From: Periplaneta americana
Lineage: Eukaryota > Arthropoda > Insecta > Blattodea > Blattidae
NCBI RefSeq assembly: GCF_040183065.1
Contig: NC_091126.1
Coordinates: forward strand, 145,292,204-145,356,203
DNA length: 64,000 nt
Direction: 5' to 3'
Shown: positions 44,577 through 54,210 of the stretch, one piece after another
Layout of the letters: every line of letters starts with the position of its first letter
How positions within the stretch are numbered: the first letter of the stretch is position 1
Notes under the pieces: model-generated
Told to the model about the DNA's origin: nothing
The model's database searches: none
The model's input: the letters and a program-made list of their open reading frames with translations, nothing else
Made by a program: the position numbers and the translations under genes

Positions 44577-44932
44577 TGGATTTGTTACAAATTGTTTTGT
44601 CTTTTATTACTGGTACCTTTTCTTTGACAACATAGTGACTGTGATGCACACTCATAAGACTTAACATGTTCTTGGTGATGCTTTCATGTTGGCAAGCAGA
44701 AGCTGCAGTGAGTTGCTCAATGGGTAACTTTTAAAATTAATATAATTGTTTTGTTTCTACCTTCCAAATCATACTTTTACTGATATGATTTCATCATATT
44801 ATAGTTATAATACACGTTAGAACAGATACATTGCACAGATTTATTCATTAAATCCTCAACTGTTATGTATGTAGAATTTACGCATCTGCAGTTCATAAAG
44901 TAATATTAATATGTAATGTAAGACATCAGGAA

Positions 44933-45275
44933 GTCCTGTACCATGACGTCGTGGTCTAAGGCATCTTGCCTAGGACTCGCGATATGGAATGCGCACGGTT
45001 TCGAGTCCTCATGGGGGAAGAAATTTTCTCATGAAATCTCGGCCCATGCATGGGACCGGTGCCCACCCAGCATCGTGATGCACTTGGGGAGCTATGATAG
45101 GTAGCGAAATCCGGATGCGAATGCCAGCTATAACAACTGGGGGGGATCATCGTGCTAACCACACGATACCTCAATTCTGGTTGGATGATCGTTCACCTCT
45201 CCTTTGGCATGTGAGCGTGAGGCCAGCAGTTGGCTGGTCGATCTGGACCCTTCGCAGGCTGTAGCGCCACAGATT
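44933..45275 (+). mobile_element. SINE (family S3), full length, 14-bp target duplication
   Basis: tRNA-like head with gtcgtggtctaaggca and B-box-like gtttcgagtcc, then acccagcatcgtgatgcact and tagcgccacagat end. Flanks taagacatcaggaa (44919-44932) and taagacattaggaa (45276-45289) differ by one base. Confidence 0.88.
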
Positions 45276-45349
45276 TAAGACATTAGGAAATGAGTGTCCA
45301 ATATATTCTTTAATTTTATTTTAAAATTGACGACATTTGAACTGAATAA

Positions 45350-45815
45350 TTTCGAGGAAAAAATTGTTCCTGGGCCGGGTATCGAACCCGGGACCTTTGG
45401 TTAAACATACCAAAGCTCCACCAACTGAGCTACCCGGGAACTCTACCAGACACCAATCCAATTATTCCCTCTATATCCACAGACCTCAAAATGGGCGGAC
45501 AACTGTCAAGCAACCAACATTGAGTGCACACTAACTCTGTGTGACTTAAATTGTGGTTAATGAACAGTGACCAGTGACATGTATTATGCAAATCGAGCTT
45601 TCAGGTATAACTCCCTGTAAAGCTGATTTGAATAATTTCCAATTGGGTCGGTGTCTGGTAAAATTCCCGGGTAGTTCAGTTGGTGGAGCATTGGTACATT
45701 TAACCAAAGGTCCCGGGTTCGATACCCGGTCCTGGAACAATGTTCCCCTCGAAATTATTCAAATCAGCTTTATAGAGAGTTATACCTGGAAGCTCGATTT
45801 GGATGACATTCGAAC
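45350..45815. mobile_element. inverted dimer of a tRNA-like unit (family T)
   Basis: A minus-strand unit (tRNA-like part about 45370-45442) is followed by a plus-strand unit (about 45662-45738). Both show A box gtagctcagttgg / gtagttcagttgg and B box ggttcgatacc, and both carry the aactccctgtaaagctgatt-like segment at the outer or inner side. Family shared with the array at 49874-50816. Confidence 0.8.
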
Positions 45816-46316
45816 TGTTAAAAATAGTTTTAAAAACGTTTCCCCATAATAAAAGGATCAAAATAGTTGCAACTGCAGTCAACTGAAAACATTTCAGCAT
45901 CAATCCAGTCTATTACACTGATTGTTTTACATGGGCTCCCCATCTATTTCCACAACTCTGGGTCACTTGACAATGGTCCCCAACAAGTGCTGATGTGTTA
46001 AATATGTTATACAATAATATCTGAACTGATTTGAAGTTTTGAGGGTAAAAGTGGCACTGCTTGACATTGGCAAAGGAGTTGAATTGCTCTGTAGTAATTG
46101 ACTTCTCCTTTAGAGTGCTTCATCATTTCATTTCCCCCCTCAACTTTCATTTCCTCATTAGTATATGAGTCATTATTTATGTCCTGATTATGCCTCAGAT
46201 AATGAAAGACAAGTTTCAAACTTAGATTTAATTTGCAGTCATGGCAGAACATATTTATTGTGACAAGAATCTGTAGTTTTAAACAAATACTTGTTAAGAA
46301 GATAAATCACCCTTTT

Positions 46317-46840
46317 ATAGTCCGACCATCTGATCTGTGCCCCCGTAAGATATGCAAACTGAACCTTAATTCCTTTTCAGCCTCGGCAATTCATTTCTCT
46401 CCCTGTATTCCTATTTCTCTCTTTTCTATCCCTCTCCCTTTCTCTCCCCCACTACTCACAATTTTGAGCCTTCTTGCGGGACAGTTTATTTGCACTTGCA
46501 GTCCAGTGTTGTCAACTCAACATGAATACTGTAGCACGGAGTGGTGAAAGAAATATTATTAAGCAAGTAATAGCATTTTGCATAAGTCAATCAGCGTCAT
46601 TAGACCTACTTAAATTAAATTATGAATAAGTAATAATTAACCTTACATTATTATAAGCAATATTCAAGAGACATGACACTGTTTGACGGAAGTTTGGCAA
46701 CATCCCTATTCGGCAAGGTTTGTGGCCTGCTATTTGATGTAGTGGGAGAAAAACGGGTGGAATGGGGTGAGTAGAGGTGTTAACTTTTCCAAGAACGACG
46801 ACAGCGCTGAAGGGGCATAGATCCGATGGTCTGACAATAT
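46317..46840. mobile_element. probable MITE, about 27-bp inverted ends
   Basis: Left tagtccgaccatctgatctg tgcccc and right ggggcatagatccgatggtctgac pair with few mismatches. Interior non-coding and pyrimidine-rich at 46380-46450. No certain target duplication. Confidence 0.65.
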
Positions 46841-47296
46841 CTGGCTTTGAGTGCTGACAAAGTGAAAGTGAGTACATATGATTTTAAACATGCAGAAAAA
46901 CTCGTGCATTTATAACTTACGGCACAAAATCACAACTGGCTATCTGAATACTTAGCAATTTCTAACTGATTTGTTACTGTACTAGTAATTTCTAAATTTA
47001 GTGATAAAACTTACAGTATTGATAAATCGTACTGTCATCAGAGTTCAAATTTAAACTGAAAACTGAGCTTTAGAGTTGTGTAATGTTCAAGAGTGTTTGA
47101 TTGGTTTTGGTAGAAAGATGGCTTATACTTATTTTCTCTCTGACAATTGGTTAGAGGAGTCAGAACACGAGTTTTAATTTCTGTAAAAGCACAATATTTG
47201 TTTGTAAATACTCATTCATATTTTGGGTACTTCCAAAGCTATCAGTAAAGCTTGGGGTTAAAAAGCTGGGCTCACTGCATAAGTTTACGCTCATTT
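46841..47296. other. non-coding stretch, nothing recognised
   Basis: No ORF, tRNA-like head or inverted end noticed. Confidence 0.35.
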
Positions 47297-47460
47297 TGTT
47301 GTATAGTCAACTGTCCAAAGACAGGTCTGCACCCCACAAGTGACACCACTCATGAGGCAAATAGGCCAGGAAATAATGAGGTAGGGTGGCCAGTTCCTTC
47401 CCCCCTCCATTGCATACATCGCTGACTAGCTACATATTCCACTAATCAGACATCAGATTT
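47297..47460 (+). repeat. dispersed repeat, copy 2 (see 565-745)
   Basis: Runs from gtcaactgtccaaagacagg through ggtagggtggccagttcctt to tgactagctacatattccac. Confidence 0.55.
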
Positions 47461-47479
47461 ATACTACACTTATCTGTGG

Positions 47480-47615
47480 GTTCAAATTCCACTTAGACTG
47501 ATCATCGGACAGACTTTATTTGAGGTTTCCCCTAAGGTAAATGTCAAGCAATTTCATGGCTAAACCTTGGTCTCATTTCACCTAAATACCATCTCACTGG
47601 CACTAGTCCTGACAA
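47480..47615 (+). mobile_element. SINE family S1, decayed 5'-truncated copy
   Basis: Keeps gggttcaaattccact, a gaggtttcccc block, ggtctcatttcacctaaat and accatctcact in the order of S1, without the A-box part or tail. Confidence 0.55.
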
Positions 47616-47929
47616 ATTTTGTGCTTCCAAAGCAAAAGGTGATATGTCAATTTTTGTCAATAATGAGATTTTGCGATATGTCGTGCATCCTGATGTGGCA
47701 AAAGATGACATGTATATATATCTATTATTTTTCTCTCTAACTCATTGTTATAGAATTTGATTATTATGTTTTTATACAAGTGTTCAAACTTTAAATGCTC
47801 ACTCCTGAAAAACTGCAAGAAATGACATATTAGATTTTGTCTTGGAGCCACAGAATTCTGGATAAATTCATACTTAATGGAACATTGTTAAATAGCTGAT
47901 TTGAAACATTTTCAGAACACCAGTGAAGC

Positions 47930-49340
47930 AATGCAGGTATATACAAGATATAAACAAATTCATTTGGAATGACAAAAAGCAGCTGTAGCACTCAGATGTA
48001 AGTTGATGTCAAAAGATAAAATGGAGATCCTAGTCAAACAAGAGCACACACTTTGAAAAAAACAGAATCTTTTCATCACATCACAGATAGAATCCTAAGA
48101 AAATATATTGTTAATGCCAGAGAACTTGATAAGCCATCCTTCCCAATTAAACCCACAGAATACCAACATTATAACAACTACAGTGAAACTTCCCAATAGT
48201 GGACACCGCTGGGAAAAAACTAAATGTCCATTATTGAGAAGTGTCCGCTATTTAGAAAATCGTTAGTATATATACAGTACATTAAAATTTCTCATACATA
48301 TTCAACACTATATTTTACAGTATAATACAGTAGACAGTGAGATTGTGAGATTTTGCTTACAATATTCATCCAGAGAGATTGTACCAGTAAATGTTTTGTA
48401 AATGAAATAAACATCAGTCACTGTACCACTTCACCTTATACAAAGAAATTTATAATTGCATTCTCAGTGTATGATTTTAAAATAACATACTTGTTTTTCA
48501 AAATTTCACTAACCTGAGTTTTTCCCACATTAAACTTTGTGGCCAGCTCACGAACACTTAATTTCTCCTTCTCACTATCCTTTACAATATCCACTTTCTT
48601 TTTTAGTGACAAACGTTCACGTTTTTGTGACATTTTTAATGTGACTGTACTTCCGAACACTCAACTTGACAAACTAAGAAAGTACGGACTGCTCACATAC
48701 AGTATCACAACTAACAACTGTGCTGCTTACCTTCAATAAAGTACAAGAACGTTCAAATGCACGATAATGATTGTTGCAAAGAATTTCGTTAGAATTCCAT
48801 TTAATTTACAACTGTCTTTTTCTTTCTTTTCTTTCACACTGTCCGTTATTTGGAAGTTTTAATTGTTGTTGAGAGATACATTTCAGTGTCCACGTCCGTT
48901 ATTGAGAATGTCCGCTATTTGGAAGAATTTTATCATAAGGGCCAATGTTATTTTGCAGGGGAATTTTAAAATGTCTGCTATTGAGAGGAGTCCGCTATTG
49001 GGAAGTGTCCGTTAAGGGAAATTTCACTGTATTAAGAACTCCAAGGACTTCCCGACAAAAAATAGCTGAAACAAACCCATCCAGTTGAAACATCTCGCAC
49101 TAGCTATTTATTGAATGTTATCCAAAACCGGACAGGTGGAGAGTTAACACATTACATATCAGCAGGTAGAGAAAAATCAGTCTTTGAAGGGAAGTTGAAG
49201 CTATAGAAATAGCCCTAAGAACCCTGATCATCAGAACCCAAAACTTCAACAAAGTGGTAATCTTAGTAGACTCCAAGACAGCAATAGAAACAATTACAAT
49301 AAGGTTAAAAAAGAATGGGCAGACGACAAATGTCTTAAGG
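47930..49340 (+). pseudogene. LINE RNase H domain remnant, split by a Tigger element
   Basis: Downstream of the insertion, 49129-49310 reads GELTHYISAG, then KSVFEGEVEAIEIALRTLII and FNKVVILVDSKTAIETIT, an RNase H domain of LINE type (E in FEGE and D in LVDS are catalytic). Upstream, 47940-48178 reads KAAVALRCKLMSKDKMEI and RILRKYIVNARELDKPSF. The two parts belonged to one + strand element before 48181-49029 inserted. Frameshifts in both. Confidence 0.75.
48181..49029 (-). mobile_element. Tigger/pogo element with CENP-B HTH ORF, TA duplication
   Basis: Ends CAGTGAAACTTCCCAATAGT and the reverse of ...ggaaatttcactg, CAGTGAAATTTCCCTTAACG, flanked by TA. The minus-strand ORF from 48633 encodes MSQKRERLSLKKKVDIVKDS, EKEKLSVRELATKFNVGKT and QVSEILKNK, the N-terminal helix-turn-helix. 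The DDE domain is absent, so it is an internally deleted copy. Subterminal words tgtccgctat and gtccrttattgagaa repeat several times. Confidence 0.9.
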
Positions 49341-51352
49341 GTCGAATTCATAGTCGTCACTTATAAAATGAGGAAACGCTTAAGTAATGAGCATTTCCTT
49401 AGCACTTATTTCAGATCATATTGCAGAGACGCTATTCATTGATATGCCCTGAGCATTCCCTTGACATCGAAAGAAATATGGCAACATGGCTAGACGTGAG
49501 TGCTTTCCTACATTCAATTGTTTTCCAGCACCTTCAAATTGTTAAATCGGCATTATTGTCATACACAAATACAGAAGTAAATATTATAGAGCTAAAAATT
49601 ATACAAGATGTCCAGAAAGCATTTTACAGAAAAGAAAGAAGTGAGCTAAGATAACTAGTTATGAAATATGGAGATATCGTCGAAAGTAAAAAAAATTGAT
49701 AATTGTTCTCTCCAAAAGAAGAAATTGACATGGAACAAAATTGCAGTTGAGTCTAATGCAAACTCCGGAAATATTCCTGTAACTAAATCATTTTAATTTA
49801 TTTTTCAATTATTTTTATGCTAAACAAAGTGGAAGTGATATAATTGCGCAAATTTTAACAGCTTATTCCTTGAATAATTTCAAGGGAAAAATTGTTCTGG
49901 GGCCGGGTATCGATCCCGGGACCTCTGGTTGAACGTACCAGCGCTCTACCAATTGAGCTACCCGGGAACTCCACCCGACACCGTCTCAACTTTTCCCTTT
50001 ATATCCACACAACTCGCGTGGGCTGACGAAACGCCAGAGACCCACATCGAGTGCACACAATCTCTGTGTGACTTGGAATTGTGGTTTTCTGTTAACGTAC
50101 ACAGTGACGTATATATTATGCAAATCTAGTCTTTTAGGTGAAACTCCCTGTAAAGCAGATTTGAATAATTTCAAGGGAAAAATTGTTCCGGGGCCGGGTA
50201 TCGATCCCGGGACCTCTGGTTGAACGTACCAGCACTCTACCAACTGAGCTACCCAGGAACTCCACCCAACACCGTCTCAACTTTTCCCTTTATATCCACA
50301 CAATTCGCGTGGCTGACAAAACGCCAGAGACCCATATCAAGTGCACACAATCTCTGTGTGACTTGGAATTGTGGTTTCCTGTTAACGTACACAGTGACGT
50401 ATATATTATGCAAATCTAGTCTTTCAGGTGAAGCTCCCTGTAAAGCAGATTTGAATAATTTCAAGGAAAAAATTTTTCTGGGGCCGGGTATCGATCCCGG
50501 GAGCTCTGGTTGAACGTACCAGCGCTCTACCAACTGAGCTACCGGGGAACTCCACCCGACACCGTCTCAACTTTTCCCTTTATATCCACACAACTCGATG
50601 TGGGTCTCTGGCGTTTTGTCAGCCCAGGCGAGTTGTGTGGATATAAAGGGAAAAGTTGAGATGGTGTCGGGTGAAGTTCCCGGGTAGCTCAGTTGGTAGA
50701 GCGCTGGTACATTCAACCAGAGGTCCCGGGATCAATACCCGGCCCCGGAACAATTTTTCCCTTGAAATTATTCAAATCTGCTTTACAGGGAGCTTCACCT
50801 GAAAGACTAGATTTGCAGCTTATTCCTTGGGTAGAATACAACAAAAATGCAAATAACACTTTGTTGGGACGTGAATACTTTTCGAAAAAAAATCCCACTT
50901 AAATCTACCTGAAATGCTGCTGTATCATAAAATCTCAAAGCAACCAGTACTTTCAGCAGCAGCAAAATCGGTAAGCGTCATGCTTGTATTGTGAATTTAA
51001 ATGAGAGACACCAGAATATTCACAACAGTGTTCTTGTCGAAACGGTATCTCCTCTTAAATTGTTGATCGTTATACATCTCTAAAGGGTTTTCCATATCTC
51101 TGATATATCTTTTGCTTGCCGAAACTCATTTTCATTTTAATTACAGAACTCAATAAATTAAATTATATCTTAATCATCATCATTGTATACCGAATCAGCT
51201 GATTACAATGCATATGAGGAAACACTTGAGGAAACTGACAAGCTACCTTATTTGAATAAGTGTTCACTTCAGTGGGATTTATGAATTGGAAATTATTATA
51301 AGCAACTGCTTAAGTGTTTCCTTACGATAAGTATTGACTATGAATTCGGCCC
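49339..51352. mobile_element. Harbinger-like element (TAA duplication) carrying family T array
   Basis: Ends GGGTCGAATTCATAGTC and GACTATGAATTCGGCC are inverted, with further matching through aggaaac.cttaag. TAA flanks both (49336-49338 and 51353-51355). No transposase frame recognised. The 49874-50816 tRNA-like array sits inside. Confidence 0.75.
49874..50816 (-). repeat. tandem plus inverted array of tRNA-like units (family T)
   Basis: Units start at 49874, 50161 and 50452 on the minus strand, each about 290 bp with the third cut at about 50597, followed by one plus-strand unit to about 50816. Each holds a tRNA-like core, for example 49894-49969: gttcccgggtagctcagttg, stem ctggt/accag and a B-box-like gggatcgatacc. 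Units are about 97% alike in the tandem. The B box carries A in place of T, unlike working tRNA genes. Confidence 0.88.
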
Positions 51353-51356
51353 TAAG

Positions 51357-52305
51357 TTCCAGAAACAGAACAGTGTGCATGCCCGTCTCCTTGAAGTTCC
51401 AGTTCACGAGATGACACAATTAAACCACGTAAATGTGCTGTATTTTATTCTAAAATGCGTTATAAAATAAAACGAAAAGTTGATTCTAGCTGCATCAGTG
51501 CCTCTGAAGAGTGAAATAGCAATAAAATTGGTAAATACTAAATCTATCAAACCGAAGATGAACGAAATAGAAGTATGAGCCATTGTAGTGTAGGTGGCTT
51601 AAGTATGGGTCTAAACCGGATAGCATTGGTTGTAGTAGGCTCGAATCTCCGTTAGTCTTAATTTTTTACATTACAAATTTACCATAATAAGTTTTTATCA
51701 ACATCATTTACACGAGTACCAAGTGGTGACATCGCCTGGAAGTCAATTCAAGTCAGTTCATATTGGAGTTTAGCTTTCTGTATTTTTTGTTTGCCTATAT
51801 TCTTCGTAGGGAGCGTTGACTTTTCTCCAGTCGAAGTCCTGCCGGATAGTAGCATAAGCTAGACAGTCCATGACGTGATCCTTTTTCAAATGTTCTTTTG
51901 TCACAGTTCGGTGAGACCTTATGCCACACTTTCTAAAACATCTCCTCACAGAAAGTTGGACGTCATCTTCAATTCAAAGGCAATTGGAAAAGGATGGTTT
52001 TCAACTTCTCTGATTAAGATGGCATTTTCTTCCCTTGTAGAGATGCACGGCCAACCAGGTGGTTTGTGGACGAAATATTAGTCCCTACCACAGGCCTTTC
52101 TATTTTTTTTTTTTTTGTTTATATATATTTTTTGCATAATTTTGTTTATTTATATTTGATGTGCTTCTGATTTTTGAGGAAGCAAATAAACTGTTAATTT
52201 TGTATACAGCCAGGTCGTGCTATAATATGTTTGCAAGACTTGCATAACCAAGTTTATTAACAAATTCCACTAACACTTGGCATTAAAAATATAAAATAAA
52301 ATAAA
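51357..52305. other. mostly unassigned; weak tRNA-like head at 51589-51660
   Basis: The plus strand has tagtgtaggtggcttaagta and a B-box-like ggctcgaatctcc 45 nt later, followed by a T-rich tail. The remainder, to 52305, shows nothing recognisable. Confidence 0.35.
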
Positions 52306-52307
52306 AA

Positions 52308-52390
52308 AATCAACGCTACTGGGAAGCGAACTTACAATGTCTGGTTTCGAAATCAGAAATCTTACCCCTATGCTACACCACCTCGCAGCA
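52308..52390 (-). mobile_element. tRNA-like SINE head
   Basis: On the minus strand: ggtggtgtagcataggggta (A box), stem tttcgaaa, B-box-like gtaagttcgcttccca, then gtagcgttgattttttta. Acceptor pairing is poor. Confidence 0.5.
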
Positions 52391-52643
52391 CTTGCTGCAT
52401 TGTAGATGGTAACCCAAGGACTGGAAACGGTTGTAAGATAGGTCGCGGGAAAAACCTCTCATTTAAAAAATATGACAACCTGATAAAAGCTGCAGAAATT
52501 GGTAAGACATGTCAAATGATTGACATGTTTACACAATTTAATATACCATGCTACAAGTCAGATGTGCAGCGATTCTAATACTTCAGTGGTGGTGCTAATG
52601 ATGGTTGCAGTAGTAGCAGCAGCAGCAACAACATTAGTAGTAG

Positions 52644-52906
52644 CCACCGGCGTGGCTCAGTCGGTTAAGGCGCTTGCCTGCCGGTCTGAAGTTGCGTTCG
52701 GGCACGGGTTCGATCCCCGCTTGGGCTGATTACCTGGTTGGGTTTTTTCCGAGGTTTTCCCCCACCGTAATGTGAATACAAGGTAATCTCTGGCGAATCC
52801 TCGGCCTCATCTCGCCAAATATCATCTCGCTATCACCAATCTCATCGACGCTAAATAACCTAGTAGTTGATACAGCGTCGTTAAATAACCAACTAAAATA
52901 AAAAAA
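52644..52906 (+). mobile_element. SINE family S1, intact full-length copy, 14-bp duplication
   Basis: Head ccaccggcgtggctcagtcg, B box ggttcgatccc, then gggctgattacctggttggg, gacgctaaataacctagtag and ttgatacagcgtcgttaaat. Flanks aacattagtagtag at 52630-52643 and 52907-52920. It serves as reference for the split copy at 29224-30095. Confidence 0.92.
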
Positions 52907-52920
52907 AACATTAGTAGTAG

Positions 52921-53000
52921 TAGTAATGGTGGTGGTGGTGGTGGTGGTGGTATAAAAATGGAGTAGCAGTAGTAGCAGCAGAGGAGACAGCAGCAGCAGT
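52921..53000. repeat. trinucleotide-rich tract (GGT)n and (AGC)n-like
   Basis: About 8 GGT units then scattered agcagcag runs. Confidence 0.85.
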
Positions 53001-53057
53001 TCTAAAGTATAGTCCACGTATAAATTAATGTACTACTAGAAAAGTAACAGTAATACT

Positions 53058-53711
53058 TACTGGCTTTTAAGGGACCCGGAGGTTCATTGCCGCCCTCACA
53101 TAAGCCCGCCATTGGTCCCTATTCTGAGCAAGATTAATCCAATCTCTATCATCATATCCCACCTCCCTCAAATCCATTTTAATATTATCTTCCCATCTAC
53201 GTCTCAGCCTCCCCAAAGGTCTTTTTCCCTCCGGCCTCCCAACTAACACTCTATATGCATTTCTGGATTCGCGCATATGTGCTACATTCCCTCTCAAACG
53301 TCTGGATTTAACGTTCCTAATTATGTCCGGTGAAGAATACAATGCATGCAGTTCTGTGTTGTGTAACTTTCTCCATTCTCCTGTAACTTCATCCCTCTTG
53401 GCACCAAATATTTTCCTAAGCACCTTATTCTCAAACACCCTTAACCTATGTTCCTCTCTCAAAGTGAGAGTCCAAGTTTCACAACCATAAAGAACAACCG
53501 GTAATATAACTGTTTTATAAATTCTAACTTTCAAATTTTTTGACAGCAGACTGGATGATAAAAGCTTCTCAGCCGAATAATAACAGGCATTTCCCATATT
53601 TATTCTGTGTTTAATTTCCTCCTGAGTATCATTTATATTTGTTACTGTTGCTCCCAGGCATAGTTTTGTGAGTAGATTTTGGTCAGTATTTGTGACGAAG
53701 AGGAAAGTCAT
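53058..53711 (-). mobile_element. LINE-A 3' end with a 214-codon open frame
   Basis: The minus ORF 53711-53067 reads through without stop: MGNACYYSAEKLLSSSLLSK, then LPVVLYGCETWTLTLREEHR, FENKVLRKIFGAKRDEVTGE, RNAYRVLVGRPEGKRPLGR and AYVRAAMNLRVP at the end. Best preserved LINE-A copy here, but it starts after the RT catalytic block, so it is truncated. Confidence 0.88.
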
Positions 53712-53885
53712 TAATGTTATTTATTAATTTTTTTCATACAAAGCTTGTTTCCAACTGTGTAGATACAGTATGTCAATTCTCAAAACAACCAATGCTGGAG
53801 TGCAGAAAACCAAACCTCCCTCATGACATTACCCTTCATAACTATTTAATCAGTGTTTGGTATGCCATTAATGGTGAGTGAAATA

Positions 53886-54170
53886 CAGTACAGACCGATT
53901 ATTTAATCCTGACAGCTCAGTGACGCGAAAGAGGGGAAGTAGTAGGATTAGTGGGGAAAGTTCCGGAGTAGAAATAAGGGCGAGCGGTCGGTAAAGGAAT
54001 GCAGTACAGCTTAACTGTACTGGAAACACAACGCTATACCGCATGCGTGACATCTGATCGCTCTGACTGCAGTCAACAGATTAACCTGAACATCCCTTGG
54101 CGTAACTTAATGGACTCGCTTGAATCAGGTGCATATTGCTGGCGACTGTCAGGACTAAATAATCGTACTG
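53886..54170. mobile_element. MITE with CAGTAC ends flanked by TA
   Basis: Ends cagtacagaccgattattta and the reverse of taaataatcgtactg pair with a small gap, continuing to tcctgacag. TA on both sides. 285 bp, non-coding. Confidence 0.8.
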
Positions 54171-54210
54171 TACCTAGTTTTAGGACGTAATAAATTCTGA
54201 TAGGTACATT

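Noticed and set aside
49874..50816. Possible CRISPR array or tRNA cluster
   Set aside because: Units are 290 bp, near-identical throughout with no unique spacers, and the tRNA-like B box is altered; eukaryotic context.
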